Source: an uncultured Bacilli bacterium (GTDB taxonomy: Bacteria > Bacillota_I > Bacilli_A > RF39 > UBA660). From it: DNA of 64,000 bases. Below, piece after piece: positions 16,805 through 25,465 of this stretch (position 1 is the stretch's first letter; every line of letters begins with the position of its first letter). The stretch covers positions 124,001-188,000 of the forward strand of contig CAKOMY010000002.1 of assembly GCA_934096815.1 (NCBI GenBank). The letters are read 5' to 3'. The translations under genes were made by a program, and so were the position numbers. The notes under the pieces were generated by a model. That model was given only the letters and a program-made list of their open reading frames with translations, made no database searches and was not told the DNA's origin.

Positions 16805-18185
16805 CAAAAAGGGATTTGTTTTAATTGAAACTATAATTGTAATGAGTGTATTATTAATAGGTATGATTTTACTATATTCAAATTATAATAAAATTATAAT
16901 TAATTCAGGAAAAATAAGTTATTATGATAATGTTGAAGATATGTATACAGCTTATTATGCTTATAAATATAGAAATGATTTTACTAATTCGAATAGTAAT
17001 GATATGCAAACCATAAATGTTTCAATGATAGATAATAGTAATGTAAAGAATTTATTTAATAATTTAAATATTGTTAAGGTATATTATTTTTCTAAAACTG
17101 GGTTTGAAGATATATTTAAAAAAAGTGATAAAAAATGTGCAGATGATAAAAATCAATTAATATGTTATGATGGATCAACAATTAATTATTTTAGAAGTAT
17201 TGAAAATAAAACAGATATAGATAAATGTAATGATGAACCATGTTTAACTATTGTAAAATTAAATAGAAATGGGCATTATTATTTTGCTAAATATGAAGCC
17301 TATAATAATGAACAAATTAAAAATGATGATACTTCATCTAGTTCAAAAGTATATACGTTTGATTATACTGGTAAAACTCAGATTTTTAAAGTAAACTATT
17401 CAGGAAATTACAAAATAGAAACATGGGGTGCTCAAGGAGGATATGGCAGTAGTGAAGCAAATTATCCAGGAGGATATGGTGGATATAGTGTTGGAACTGT
17501 AAGACTTAATAAAGGAGATAACATATTTGTTGTTGTAGGTAGCAAAGGAGAAAGTGCAACTGCTAAAAAAGCAAATATATATAATGGTGGATTTAATGGT
17601 GGAGGTTCCGGTTATGGTGCTTCAAATAAATTTTCAGCAGGCGGTGGTGGTGCTACTCATATAGCTAAACAATCAGGACTTTTAACTAGCTTTAAAGGTG
17701 ATTTAAGTAATCTATTAATTGTTGCTGCCGGTGGTGGTGGTAGTAATTTCCTAGATGCTAAAAACTATGGAAATGGTGGTTCTGGTGGTGGATATATTGG
17801 TGCTAGTGCAACAACTACTGTTATGAGTATCGTTAATGATACACCTTTTAGTTCTGGTGGAATGCAAGATTCTTCAGGCAGTACTGGTGATTATCTTGGT
17901 TTATTTGGTTTTGGCGCAAGCTGTAGCCAGGTTAAAAAAGCATGTTCCGGTGGAGGTGGAGGCCTTTACGGTGGAGGCGCTGGTAAAGATGCTGCTGGTG
18001 GTTCAGGTGGTTCATCTTATATTGGTTCATCAGAGTTATCTAATAAGGTAATGTACTGCTATAATTGCCAGGAATCAACTGAAGAGGCAACTAAAACAAT
18101 ATCAACAACATGTCATAGTGCTACGCCTACCTCTAATTGTGCAAAAGAAGGCAATGGTTATGCTAGAATAACATACATTAATTAA
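16797..18185 (+). CDS. Type IV prepilin-like protein 2 with large glycine-rich domain
   Basis: Two in-frame GTG codons, 16785 and 16797, are possible starts. 16797 gives the normal short leader MNNKKGFVLIETIIVM with Glu at +5, the classic prepilin cleavage site. 16785 adds four residues. Residues 180-440 form a glycine-rich beta domain (WGAQGGYGSSEANYPGGYGG, VVVGSKGE, AGGGGATHIA, AAGGGGS, GGGGGLYGGGAG) like that found in some surface and receptor proteins. Two Cys pairs near the end (CSQVKKAC, CYNC) suggest disulfides. The combination of pilin stem and Gly-rich head suggests a tip adhesin. It overlaps the previous gene by 8 nt. Confidence 0.68.
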   Translation: MNNKKGFVLIETIIVMSVLLIGMILLYSNYNKIIINSGKISYYDNVEDMYTAYYAYKYRNDFTNSNSNDMQTINVSMIDNSNVKNLFNNLNIVKVYYFSKTGFEDIFKKSDKKCADDKNQLICYDGSTINYFRSIENKTDIDKCNDEPCLTIVKLNRNGHYYFAKYEAYNNEQIKNDDTSSSSKVYTFDYTGKTQIFKVNYSGNYKIETWGAQGGYGSSEANYPGGYGGYSVGTVRLNKGDNIFVVVGSKGESATAKKANIYNGGFNGGGSGYGASNKFSAGGGGATHIAKQSGLLTSFKGDLSNLLIVAAGGGGSNFLDAKNYGNGGSGGGYIGASATTTVMSIVNDTPFSSGGMQDSSGSTGDYLGLFGFGASCSQVKKACSGGGGGLYGGGAGKDAAGGSGGSSYIGSSELSNKVMYCYNCQESTEEATKTISTTCHSATPTSNCAKEGNGYARITYIN

Positions 18186-18203
18186 AAAGGAGAGAAAAGA
18201 AAA

Positions 18204-18614
18204 ATGACTTATGAAGATGCATATAGAATATTTGGTAAATTAATAAATAATGAAATTGTTACGCAAGTAATGATTGATGAATTAAACGGTTATATTCAAT
18301 TTTTAATAACTAGAATGAAAGACGAAGTAATAAGCATGGATGAACAATCACTTCTGGATTTATATATTAATTATTTAAGATTAAATCTAACCAATATGGA
18401 TATAGTTGAAAAGTATGATAAGGTAGTTGAAGAAAAGAATAGTCCCATATTTAATGAAGAACATAAGGCTCAGAAAGAAGGCCATCATAAAGTTTTACTA
18501 ATGGAAAAAAGGAGTCGTATTAATAATAATGGAGTTATTCTTTCAACTATAATTATAGAGGTTGCCCTTTTACTTGGACTTACAACAGCTATATTAATTC
18601 TTGCTTTAAGTTAA
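18204..18614 (+). CDS. Tail-anchored small protein of the pilin operon
   Basis: 136 residues, RBS AAGGAGAG. A helical acidic cytosolic part (YEDAYRIFGKLINN ...) is followed by a basic stretch (KRSRINNN) and one C-terminal membrane helix (residues 113-134). That topology is of a tail-anchored membrane protein. No family is recognised. It lies 18 nt after the glycine-rich prepilin and about 40 nt before frr, so it probably belongs to the pilin operon. A role in assembly or anchoring is only a guess. Confidence 0.6.
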   Translation: MTYEDAYRIFGKLINNEIVTQVMIDELNGYIQFLITRMKDEVISMDEQSLLDLYINYLRLNLTNMDIVEKYDKVVEEKNSPIFNEEHKAQKEGHHKVLLMEKRSRINNNGVILSTIIIEVALLLGLTTAILILALS

Positions 18615-18655
18615 ATTTTAATATATATTATTATTAGAAAGAGAGAAATTTATTT

Positions 18656-19195
18656 ATGGATATTTTAGAAGAAACAGAACTTAGAATGATGAAAGCCATT
18701 GAAAATATGGAAGGTAGATTTAATAATGTTAGAGCAGGACGTGCTAATCCATCAATGGTTAGTGGAGTTATGGTGGATTATTATGGTTCTCCAACTCCTA
18801 TTCAAAGCTTAGCAAATATAACCGTACCAGAAGCTAGACAATTATTTATTAAACCTTTTGATAGATCTTGTATTAAGGATATAGAAAGAGCAATTAATGA
18901 GGCAAATTTAGGTATTACACCTACTAATAATGGTGAAATGGTTATAATGACTGTACCGGAACTAACTGAAGAAAAAAGAAAAGATTATGTAAAACAAGTT
19001 AAAGTTTTAGCAGAAGATGGTAAAGTAGCTTTAAGAAATGCTAGAGAAGATGCTCGTAACAGTGTTAAAAAGCAAGAATTACCTGAAGATGAAGAAAATT
19101 CTTATTATGAAGAGATTCAAGATTTAATTAATAAATATAATAAAATTATTGATGAAAAAGCAAAAGCAAAAGAAGAAGAATTAATGAGAGTATAA
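18656..19195 (+). CDS. frr: Ribosome recycling factor
   Basis: 179 residues, the usual full length (about 185). With EF-G it splits the post-termination ribosome in the cytosol. Diagnostic stretches are FNNVRAGRANPSMV near residue 20, YYGSPTPIQSLANITVPEAR near 40-60, FDRSCIKDIERAI, NLGITPTNNGEMV and LTEEKRKDYVKQ, and a helical C-terminus. RBS GAGAGA. It is usually next to pyrH and tsf; here it follows the prepilin set and precedes decayed DNA, so the locus has been rearranged or this lineage differs. Confidence 0.97.
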   Translation: MDILEETELRMMKAIENMEGRFNNVRAGRANPSMVSGVMVDYYGSPTPIQSLANITVPEARQLFIKPFDRSCIKDIERAINEANLGITPTNNGEMVIMTVPELTEEKRKDYVKQVKVLAEDGKVALRNAREDARNSVKKQELPEDEENSYYEEIQDLINKYNKIIDEKAKAKEEELMRV

Positions 19196-19227
19196 TTAAG
19201 AATTGTTTATTCTATAAGAAATATTTT

Positions 19228-19270
19228 AAAGAAGAGGAATATTTTTATGACTAAGTAACCTCTTCTTTTA
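19228..19270 (+). terminator. Terminator after frr
   Basis: Perfect 10-bp arms AAAGAAGAGG / CCTCTTCTTT (19228-19237, 19259-19268) with a 21-nt loop, followed by a modest T-rich tail. Confidence 0.55.
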
Positions 19271-19317
19271 TTTAGTCCTAATTTTTAAAAAAATATCTGA
19301 TATAGATATATAGTCCT

Positions 19318-19572
19318 AGTAGTAGAAGATGGAGCAACAAAGTTAGATAGAAGACAATTGGAAAGTATATTGAATAATTTTAAATTGATAATAATCTTGA
19401 TGGATGATTATGTATATTAAAAGATAAATTAGGTATTAGTAATATTTACATATAATCTTGTTTGGCGATAGTTTAAATGATTTAGGGAGGATTGAAAAGT
19501 TGGAGTTAAAGTTGCTATTAAAAATGCTATAAATGAAGTTAAGAATAAAGCAAAAATATTACAAAAGAAGAT
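19318..19572 (+). pseudogene. Decayed HAD (Cof-like) phosphatase C-terminal remnant
   Basis: The 485-nt gap between frr and the surface protein holds no intact gene. Joined across frames it still reads VVVEDGATKLDRRQLE, then LKDKLGISNIYI, then FGDSLNDLGRIEK, and after a +1 shift VGVKVAIKNAINEVKNKAK. That order matches the end of Cof-type haloacid dehalogenase phosphatases: the GI.. segment, the GDxxND motif that binds Mg, then the (A/V)G..VAM.NA..EVK segment. At least two frameshifts and stops break it, and the N-terminal DxDGT half is missing. Confidence 0.6.
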
Positions 19573-19680
19573 AATAACAATGAACAATTCTATATTTAAA
19601 AATTTTGTCTAAAAAATTTAGGACTTTAATTTTATAAAAGTTTATGTTATCCTTTATATGTAAAGATAGGGTGTTGAATA

Positions 19681-21183
19681 ATGAGAAATTTAAAATATAT
19701 TTTATTATTGTTAATGATTATTCCAGTAAATACGTTTGCGATTGAATTTTATTGTGATCGAAGTGTTAAGTCTGGTGGAACTTTTAACTGTATAATATCA
19801 AATTCATCAAATAGTTTATATAATTTTGTTGCTAATTTAGATTATCCAAGTGAATTTATAGTTAAAAATGAAATTTATTCCAAAGGTTATACGAATAATG
19901 GTAGTACTAAGAATATAAATATAAGTGGTCCCGGATTTAATGCTCCAACTACAATTGCTATGTTTACTTTTTTAGCACCGACGGTAAGTTCTACACAAAA
20001 TTATGTTTTTTCACTAAAAAATATGAAATATAAATATTTAGAAACTGAAAATAATTTTAGAGATAATCAAAGTGATTTAATTGTAAATATAAGTGTTAAT
20101 GCAAGTACAACAACTAGCACAACGACTACAACTAAAACACCAACGACGACTACTAAGGCTACTACAACTTCAAAGGTAACTACAACAAAAAATGTTCAAG
20201 AAAATAAAAATCTTGAATTAAAACTTAATTATGGAATTGATGATAAAGTTGAAGTTTTATCTTGCGAATCTGTAGATGGCAAATGTATAATTGATCTTTC
20301 AAGTGCTAATATTCCTGTAAAAGATGGTTATGAATTTGTTGGTTGGAATCAGAATAATAGTTGTGATAATCCTAAAAATTATGATTTGTATAATTTAAGT
20401 GCCAATGCTGAATTATTTGCCTGTTTTAAAATTAAAACAGACGAAAATGTTGTCAATTATTTAGAAAGTTTATTAATAAAAAATTTAAATATTCAATTTA
20501 ATAAATATATATTTGGTTATGTAATAAACTTAGAAGGAAGTACTAGCGAATTGGATATAGAAGCAGTTCCACTTAATAAAGATGCTAAAGTTGAAATAAG
20601 TGAAAATGCTAAAAATTTAATAGATGGCATAAATAAAGTTGAAGTAAGGGTTATTTATAATGATGTAACAACAATTTATACTATCACAGTTTATAAAAAT
20701 TATAAAGAAGAGGCTAAGCTTAATAATATAAATATTAATGGTTATGATTTAAATTTTAATAAAGATATTTATAATTATAATTTAGTAGTTAAGTATGGAA
20801 TTAAAAATTTAGATGTTACAGTAGATTGTGATGAACTTTATAATTATGCAATTAGTGGTAATACTTTGATAACTGATGGAAGTAAAATACTGGTAGTTGT
20901 TAAAGGTGATAATTCTGAGACAAGTACATATACCATAAATATAAAATATGAAAGTTTTATTAAATCATATCTACCATATATATATAGTGTTTGTTTTGGA
21001 TTATTTTGTATAATTGTTTATTTTGTAGTAAGATACCTAAGAAATGGTAAATTTAAAGATAAAGAACAAAATAAAAAAGTTCAAGGAGTAAATATAGATA
21101 CTAAAAAGAAAGGTAAAATAAAGAAAGAGAAAAAGCCTAAAAAAGAAAAGAAAACAAATAAAGAAATTATTGAAAAATTGTAA
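19681..21183 (+). CDS. Multidomain surface protein: cohesin-like, Thr linker, InlB-type repeat, two cadherin-like domains, C-terminal anchor
   Basis: 500 residues. Signal peptide 1-21, cut after NTFA. Residues 22-140 are a beta domain of cohesin/CBM type (GTFNCIISNSSNS, FTFLAPTV). A Thr-rich linker (about 141-172, TTTSTTTTTK) is likely glycosylated. Residues 178-255 resemble the Listeria-Bacteroides repeat (KDGYEFVGWNQ). Two cadherin-like beta-sandwich domains follow (about 260-345 and 346-425). A membrane helix at 430-453 is followed by a Lys-rich cytosolic tail. There is no sortase motif, so it stays membrane-anchored. The role is probably adhesion or carbohydrate binding. The GTTATC and TTTATA hexamers before it form a weak promoter at best. 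Confidence 0.75.
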   Translation: MRNLKYILLLLMIIPVNTFAIEFYCDRSVKSGGTFNCIISNSSNSLYNFVANLDYPSEFIVKNEIYSKGYTNNGSTKNINISGPGFNAPTTIAMFTFLAPTVSSTQNYVFSLKNMKYKYLETENNFRDNQSDLIVNISVNASTTTSTTTTTKTPTTTTKATTTSKVTTTKNVQENKNLELKLNYGIDDKVEVLSCESVDGKCIIDLSSANIPVKDGYEFVGWNQNNSCDNPKNYDLYNLSANAELFACFKIKTDENVVNYLESLLIKNLNIQFNKYIFGYVINLEGSTSELDIEAVPLNKDAKVEISENAKNLIDGINKVEVRVIYNDVTTIYTITVYKNYKEEAKLNNININGYDLNFNKDIYNYNLVVKYGIKNLDVTVDCDELYNYAISGNTLITDGSKILVVVKGDNSETSTYTINIKYESFIKSYLPYIYSVCFGLFCIIVYFVVRYLRNGKFKDKEQNKKVQGVNIDTKKKGKIKKEKKPKKEKKTNKEIIEKL

Positions 21184-21219
21184 AGAAAGGAGCTATTTAA
21201 TAGTTTTTTTCTTTTTTTT
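21182..21219 (+). terminator. Terminator between surface protein and xer gene
   Basis: The 16-nt arm AAAGAAAGGAGCTATT pairs with AATAGTTTTTTTCTTT (A-U, G-C and G-U pairs), starting in the stop codon, and then a T run. The GGAG inside is part of the stem and not a ribosome binding site. Confidence 0.65.
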
Positions 21220-21243
21220 ATGATAGACTTAAGGAGTGATAAT

Positions 21244-22131
21244 ATGGAAGGAAAAGATATAATATATGAATTTTTAGATTATATTTCTTATGAGAAAAAA
21301 TATTCGGATTATACTGAAAAAAATTATGAATTGGATTTATTTAAATATTTTGAATATTTAGATAAGAATAAATTAAATTATTTAACTGTTAAATATAAGG
21401 ATGTATCTAATTTTACTTTATTTTTAGCTAAACAAAATTATAAAAGTACTACTATTAATAGAATTGATAGTTCAATAAGAAGTTTTTATAATTATTTAGA
21501 GTTAGAAGAAAAGATTAATGGAAATCCTTTTAAGGCAGCAAGTAATTTAAAAGTTCCTAAGAGATTACCTAATTATTTTAAGTATGATGAGTATTTAACT
21601 ATGATAAGTGTTATTGATAAAGATGATTATGAATATCGTAATAGACTTATTTTGGAAATGCTTTTTGCTACTGGATTAAGAGTTAGTGAATTATCTAATA
21701 TTAAAATTAAAGATATTGATTTTAGTGAAAGAGAAATTAAGATAATGGGTAAGGGAAGTAAGGAAAGATTTGTGTTCTATAATAAGGAATGTGCAAATGT
21801 TCTTGATTCTTATTTGAAGGAATGTAGAAGTAAACTATTAAATGGTAAAGATAGTGAATATTTATTTATTAATCATTTAGGAGATAAGTTAACTGATAGA
21901 GGTATAAGACTTATAATTGATAAAATTGTTAAGAAATCATGTATTAAATCAAAAGTATCACCCCATACGTTTAGACATACTTTTGCAACTATGTTGTTAA
22001 ATGAAGGTTGTAATATTAAAAGTGTGCAAGAATTATTGGGACATTCTAGTTTGGGTACAACAGGTATTTATACTCATTTAACTAATGATGAGGTAAGGCT
22101 TGCTTATATGAAGGCTCATCCTAGAGCATAA
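21244..22131 (+). CDS. xerD: Tyrosine recombinase XerC/XerD
   Basis: Start set at ATG 21244 with AAGGAG 7 nt before; an ATG at 21220 lies in the terminator T run. 296 residues, the normal length. The N-terminal SAM-like core-binding domain spans 1-95. The catalytic domain carries Arg in ATGLRVSEL, Lys in KGSKERFVF, HTFRHTFAT with His and Arg, LLGHSSLGTTGIYTH with His and the Tyr nucleophile. It resolves chromosome dimers at dif with a partner Xer protein in most bacteria. Whether it is XerC or XerD cannot be decided from the sequence alone. It is followed 26 nt later by ppdK and may be co-transcribed. Confidence 0.9.
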   Translation: MEGKDIIYEFLDYISYEKKYSDYTEKNYELDLFKYFEYLDKNKLNYLTVKYKDVSNFTLFLAKQNYKSTTINRIDSSIRSFYNYLELEEKINGNPFKAASNLKVPKRLPNYFKYDEYLTMISVIDKDDYEYRNRLILEMLFATGLRVSELSNIKIKDIDFSEREIKIMGKGSKERFVFYNKECANVLDSYLKECRSKLLNGKDSEYLFINHLGDKLTDRGIRLIIDKIVKKSCIKSKVSPHTFRHTFATMLLNEGCNIKSVQELLGHSSLGTTGIYTHLTNDEVRLAYMKAHPRA

Positions 22132-22157
22132 TAAACATTAAGAGGGAGGAAGATTTA

Positions 22158-24791
22158 ATGACAAAGTATGTTTATTTGTTTACTGAAGGTAACGCTGATA
22201 TGCGTAATCTATTAGGTGGTAAAGGTGCAAATTTAGCTGAGATGACAAATTTAGGACTACCAGTTCCTCAGGGATTTACTATTACTACTGAAGCATGTAC
22301 AAAATATTATGAAGATGGAAAAGAAATAAGTCCAGAGATTCAAGATCAAATTAATGAGTATATTGGTAAGATGGAAGAAATTACTGGTAAAAAATTTGGT
22401 GATAAAGAAAATCCTTTACTTGTTTCTGTAAGAAGTGGTGCTAGAGCATCTATGCCTGGTATGATGGATACTATTTTAAATTTAGGTTTAAATGAAGATG
22501 TAGTTGAAGTATTAGCTGAGAAATCTAATAATCCAAGATGGGCATGGGACTGTTATAGAAGATTTATTCAAATGTATTCTGACGTTGTTATGGAAGTTGG
22601 AAAGAAATACTTTGAAGAATTAATTGATAAAATGAAAGAAGAAAAAGGTGTTAAGTTAGACGTTGAACTTGATGCTGATGATTTAAAAGAGCTTGCTAGA
22701 GAATTTAAAGAAGAATATAAAAATAAAATTGGTTCTGAATTTCCAAGTGATCCTAAAGAACAATTAATGGGCGCTATTAAGGCTGTATTTAGATCATGGG
22801 ATAATCCAAGAGCTAATGTGTATAGAAGAGATAATGATATTCCTTATTCATGGGGAACTGCTGTTAATGTTCAATCTATGGCTTTTGGTAACATGGGTGA
22901 AGATTGTGGAACAGGTGTTGCATTTACTCGTGATCCAGCTACTGGTGAAAAAGGATTATTTGGTGAATTCTTAACAAATGCACAAGGTGAAGATGTTGTT
23001 GCCGGTGTTAGAACTCCAATGCATATTAGTGAAATGGAAGAAAAATTTCCAGAAGCATTTAAAGAATTTGTTAGTGTTTGTAATACTTTAGAAAATCATT
23101 ATAGAGATATGCAAGATATGGAATTTACTGTTGAACATGGTAAACTTTATATGTTACAAACTAGAAATGGTAAGAGAACAGCTAAGGCTGCTTTAAAGAT
23201 TGCTTGTGATTTAGTTGATGAAGGAATGCGTACTCCTGAAGAAGCTGTTTTAATGATTGATCCGAGAAATTTAGATACTTTATTACATCCTCAATTTGAT
23301 GAAGCTGCTATAAAGAATGCTAAAGCTATTGGTAAAGGATTAGGTGCATCACCTGGTGCTGCTTTTGGTAAAGTTGTATTTACTGCTGATGATGCTGTTA
23401 AATGGGCTGAAAAAGGTGAAAAAGTTGTTTTAGTAAGACTTGAAACATCACCAGAAGATATTACTGGTATGAAAGCTGCTCAAGGTATTTTAACTGTTCG
23501 TGGTGGTATGACTAGTCATGCAGCAGTTGTTGCTCGTGGTATGGGTACTTGTTGTGTATCTGGTTGTGGTGATATCCATATGGATGAGGCTAATAAGAAA
23601 TTTACTTTAGCTGGTAAAACATTCCATGAAGGTGATGAAATCTCTATTGATGGAACAACTGGAAATATTTATGAAGGTATTATTCCAACTGTAGATGCTA
23701 CAATTACTGGTGAATTTGGTCGTGTAATGGCATGGGCTGATGAATTTAGAACATTAAAAGTTAGAACAAATGCTGATACTCCAAGAGATGCTAAGAAGGC
23801 TCATGAACTTGGTGCTGAAGGTATTGGACTTTGTAGAACAGAGCATATGTTTTTTGAAGAAGATAGAATTGCTGCTTTTAGAGAAATGATTTGTGCAGAT
23901 ACTTTAGAAGAAAGAGAAACTGCTTTAGAAAAGATTTTACCTTATCAACAAGGTGACTTTGAAGCTTTATATGAAGCATTAGAAGGTGATAGTGTTGTAA
24001 TTCGTTATTTAGATCCACCTCTACATGAATTTGTTCCTACTGAAGAAGCTGATATTGAAAAACTTGCTAAGGCTCAAAATAAACCAGTAGAAAGAATTAA
24101 AGAAATTATTGCCGGATTACATGAATTTAATCCAATGATGGGTCATCGTGGTTGTAGACTTGCTGTAACTTATCCAGAAATTGCTAAAATGCAAACTAGA
24201 GCTGTAATTCGTGCTGCTATTAATGTTAAGAAGAATCATCCTGATTGGGATATTGTTCCGGAAATAATGATTCCACTTACTGGAGAAGTTAAAGAACTTA
24301 AATATGTTAAAGATATAGTTGTTGCAACTGCTGATGAAGAAATTGCTATTGCTAATGTTGAATTAAAATATCAAGTTGGTACTATGATTGAAATTCCAAG
24401 AGCAGCAATTACTGCTGATGAAATTGCTAAGGAAGCTGAATTCTTCTCATTTGGTACTAACGATTTAACTCAAATGACATTTGGATTCTCTAGAGATGAT
24501 GCTGGTAAATTCTTACCAAGTTATTATGCAACAAAGATTTATGAGGAAGATCCATTTAAAACTCTTGATCAAAAAGGCGTTGGAAAATTAATTGAAATGG
24601 CTGTTAAGGGTGGAAAATCAACAAGACCTGATATTCAATTAGGTGTATGTGGTGAAACTGGTGGAGATCCTAAATCTATCGAATTCTATCATAATGTTGG
24701 ACTAGATTATGTATCTTGCTCACCATTTAGAGTTCCAGTTGCTAGACTTGCTGCTGCACAAGCCGCAATCAAATCTGGGGATAGAAAGTAA
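22158..24791 (+). CDS. ppdK: Pyruvate, phosphate dikinase
   Basis: 877 residues, full length. It interconverts pyruvate, ATP and phosphate with PEP, AMP and PPi; in anaerobes it usually makes ATP and pyruvate from PEP and PPi. The N-terminal nucleotide-binding domain has LLGGKGANLAEM and SVRSGARASMPGMMDTILNL. The swivelling domain has GGMTSHAAVVARGMG with the phosphorylated His near residue 455. The C-terminal PEP-binding barrel has GIGLCRTEHMFF, MMGHRGCRL, FFSFGTNDLTQM and GVCGETGGD. RBS GGGAGGA. Codon use favours frequent codons more than its neighbours, as expected for a highly expressed gene. Confidence 0.97.
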   Translation: MTKYVYLFTEGNADMRNLLGGKGANLAEMTNLGLPVPQGFTITTEACTKYYEDGKEISPEIQDQINEYIGKMEEITGKKFGDKENPLLVSVRSGARASMPGMMDTILNLGLNEDVVEVLAEKSNNPRWAWDCYRRFIQMYSDVVMEVGKKYFEELIDKMKEEKGVKLDVELDADDLKELAREFKEEYKNKIGSEFPSDPKEQLMGAIKAVFRSWDNPRANVYRRDNDIPYSWGTAVNVQSMAFGNMGEDCGTGVAFTRDPATGEKGLFGEFLTNAQGEDVVAGVRTPMHISEMEEKFPEAFKEFVSVCNTLENHYRDMQDMEFTVEHGKLYMLQTRNGKRTAKAALKIACDLVDEGMRTPEEAVLMIDPRNLDTLLHPQFDEAAIKNAKAIGKGLGASPGAAFGKVVFTADDAVKWAEKGEKVVLVRLETSPEDITGMKAAQGILTVRGGMTSHAAVVARGMGTCCVSGCGDIHMDEANKKFTLAGKTFHEGDEISIDGTTGNIYEGIIPTVDATITGEFGRVMAWADEFRTLKVRTNADTPRDAKKAHELGAEGIGLCRTEHMFFEEDRIAAFREMICADTLEERETALEKILPYQQGDFEALYEALEGDSVVIRYLDPPLHEFVPTEEADIEKLAKAQNKPVERIKEIIAGLHEFNPMMGHRGCRLAVTYPEIAKMQTRAVIRAAINVKKNHPDWDIVPEIMIPLTGEVKELKYVKDIVVATADEEIAIANVELKYQVGTMIEIPRAAITADEIAKEAEFFSFGTNDLTQMTFGFSRDDAGKFLPSYYATKIYEEDPFKTLDQKGVGKLIEMAVKGGKSTRPDIQLGVCGETGGDPKSIEFYHNVGLDYVSCSPFRVPVARLAAAQAAIKSGDRK

Positions 24792-24841
24792 TTTACTTAA
24801 AATACTGTAAATCCAATGATTATATAAAAAACTAAAAAAAT

Positions 24842-24883
24842 GAATGTTTAAACATTCTTACTTCCAATTATAAATTGAAGTAA
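24842..24883. repeat. Two adjacent palindromes between ppdK and the element
   Basis: A perfect 16-nt palindrome GAATGTTTAAACATTC (24842-24857) is directly followed by an inverted repeat TTACTT(C)CAATT / AATTGAAGTAA (24858-24883). There is no T run, so they are not a simple terminator. They sit at the likely left edge of the mobile element and are candidates for an attachment or regulator site. Confidence 0.4.
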
Positions 24884-24895
24884 AAATATTATTTT

Positions 24896-24940
24896 AAAGA
24901 TTGAAATAGATACTTTTATCGCATATTTCAATCTTTTTTT
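24896..24940 (+). terminator. Strong terminator at left edge, with possible alternative fold
   Basis: Perfect 13-bp stem AAAGATTGAAATA / TATTTCAATCTTT (24896-24908, 24924-24936), then T7. The 3' arm with GCATAT can also pair with downstream GGTTGAAAT...ATATGC (24941-24961). Two mutually exclusive hairpins are therefore possible just before the first element gene. Confidence 0.7.
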
Positions 24941-24985
24941 GGTTGAAATTAAATAATATGCGACAAGAATTAGGAGGTAAGAAAA

Positions 24986-25465
24986 ATGCGATTGTTGTAT
25001 GTAAAACCTGAATTAAGGGATTTATCTCAAGGATCTAGAATAGCTTTTGTAAGAGAATTGAGACATTTATCACAGGACAAAATTTCAGAACACTTGGGAT
25101 TAACTGGAGAATGCAAAAGAAGAACGATGACAAGATATGAGAAAGGAGATAGAAATCCAAAGGATGATAGAGTAAAAGATATTGCCAAATTTCTTAAAGT
25201 TAATTTTAATTCATTAAAGAAATATGATTATAAAAATCCCAAAGATTTAATCTATTTGTTTTTTTGGCTTGAAGAGTATATTCCAAATTATAGATTAGAT
25301 TTATCACAAGTCAAAAATATTAATAAGCCAGAGATTAAATTATTAATTAACTCATTACAAGAATGGAAAAAGCAAAAAATAAAAAGAGAAAAGCACGAAA
25401 TATCTTATGAGGAATATTTAAACTGGAAATTAAATTATGAAATTAAAGGAGAAGATAGGTTATGA
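24986..25465 (+). CDS. XRE-family helix-turn-helix regulator at element left end
   Basis: 159 residues. Residues 18-75 form a lambda-repressor-type HTH (RELRHLSQDKISEHLGL, then RTMTRYEKGDRNPKDDRVKDIAKFL), with a small insertion GECKRR between helices 2 and 3. The C-terminal 80 residues are helical and charged. RBS TAGGAGGTAAG fits well. The last 4 nt overlap the ParB-like gene (ATGA), so the two are translated together. It probably regulates the element maintenance operon. The preceding terminator with its alternative hairpin suggests that its transcription is attenuated. Confidence 0.8.
   Translation: MRLLYVKPELRDLSQGSRIAFVRELRHLSQDKISEHLGLTGECKRRTMTRYEKGDRNPKDDRVKDIAKFLKVNFNSLKKYDYKNPKDLIYLFFWLEEYIPNYRLDLSQVKNINKPEIKLLINSLQEWKKQKIKREKHEISYEEYLNWKLNYEIKGEDRL

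Noticed and set aside
17836..18051. 71-codon Val/Leu-rich frame in the glycine-rich gene
   Set aside because: Out-of-frame reading of GGT/GGA repeats.
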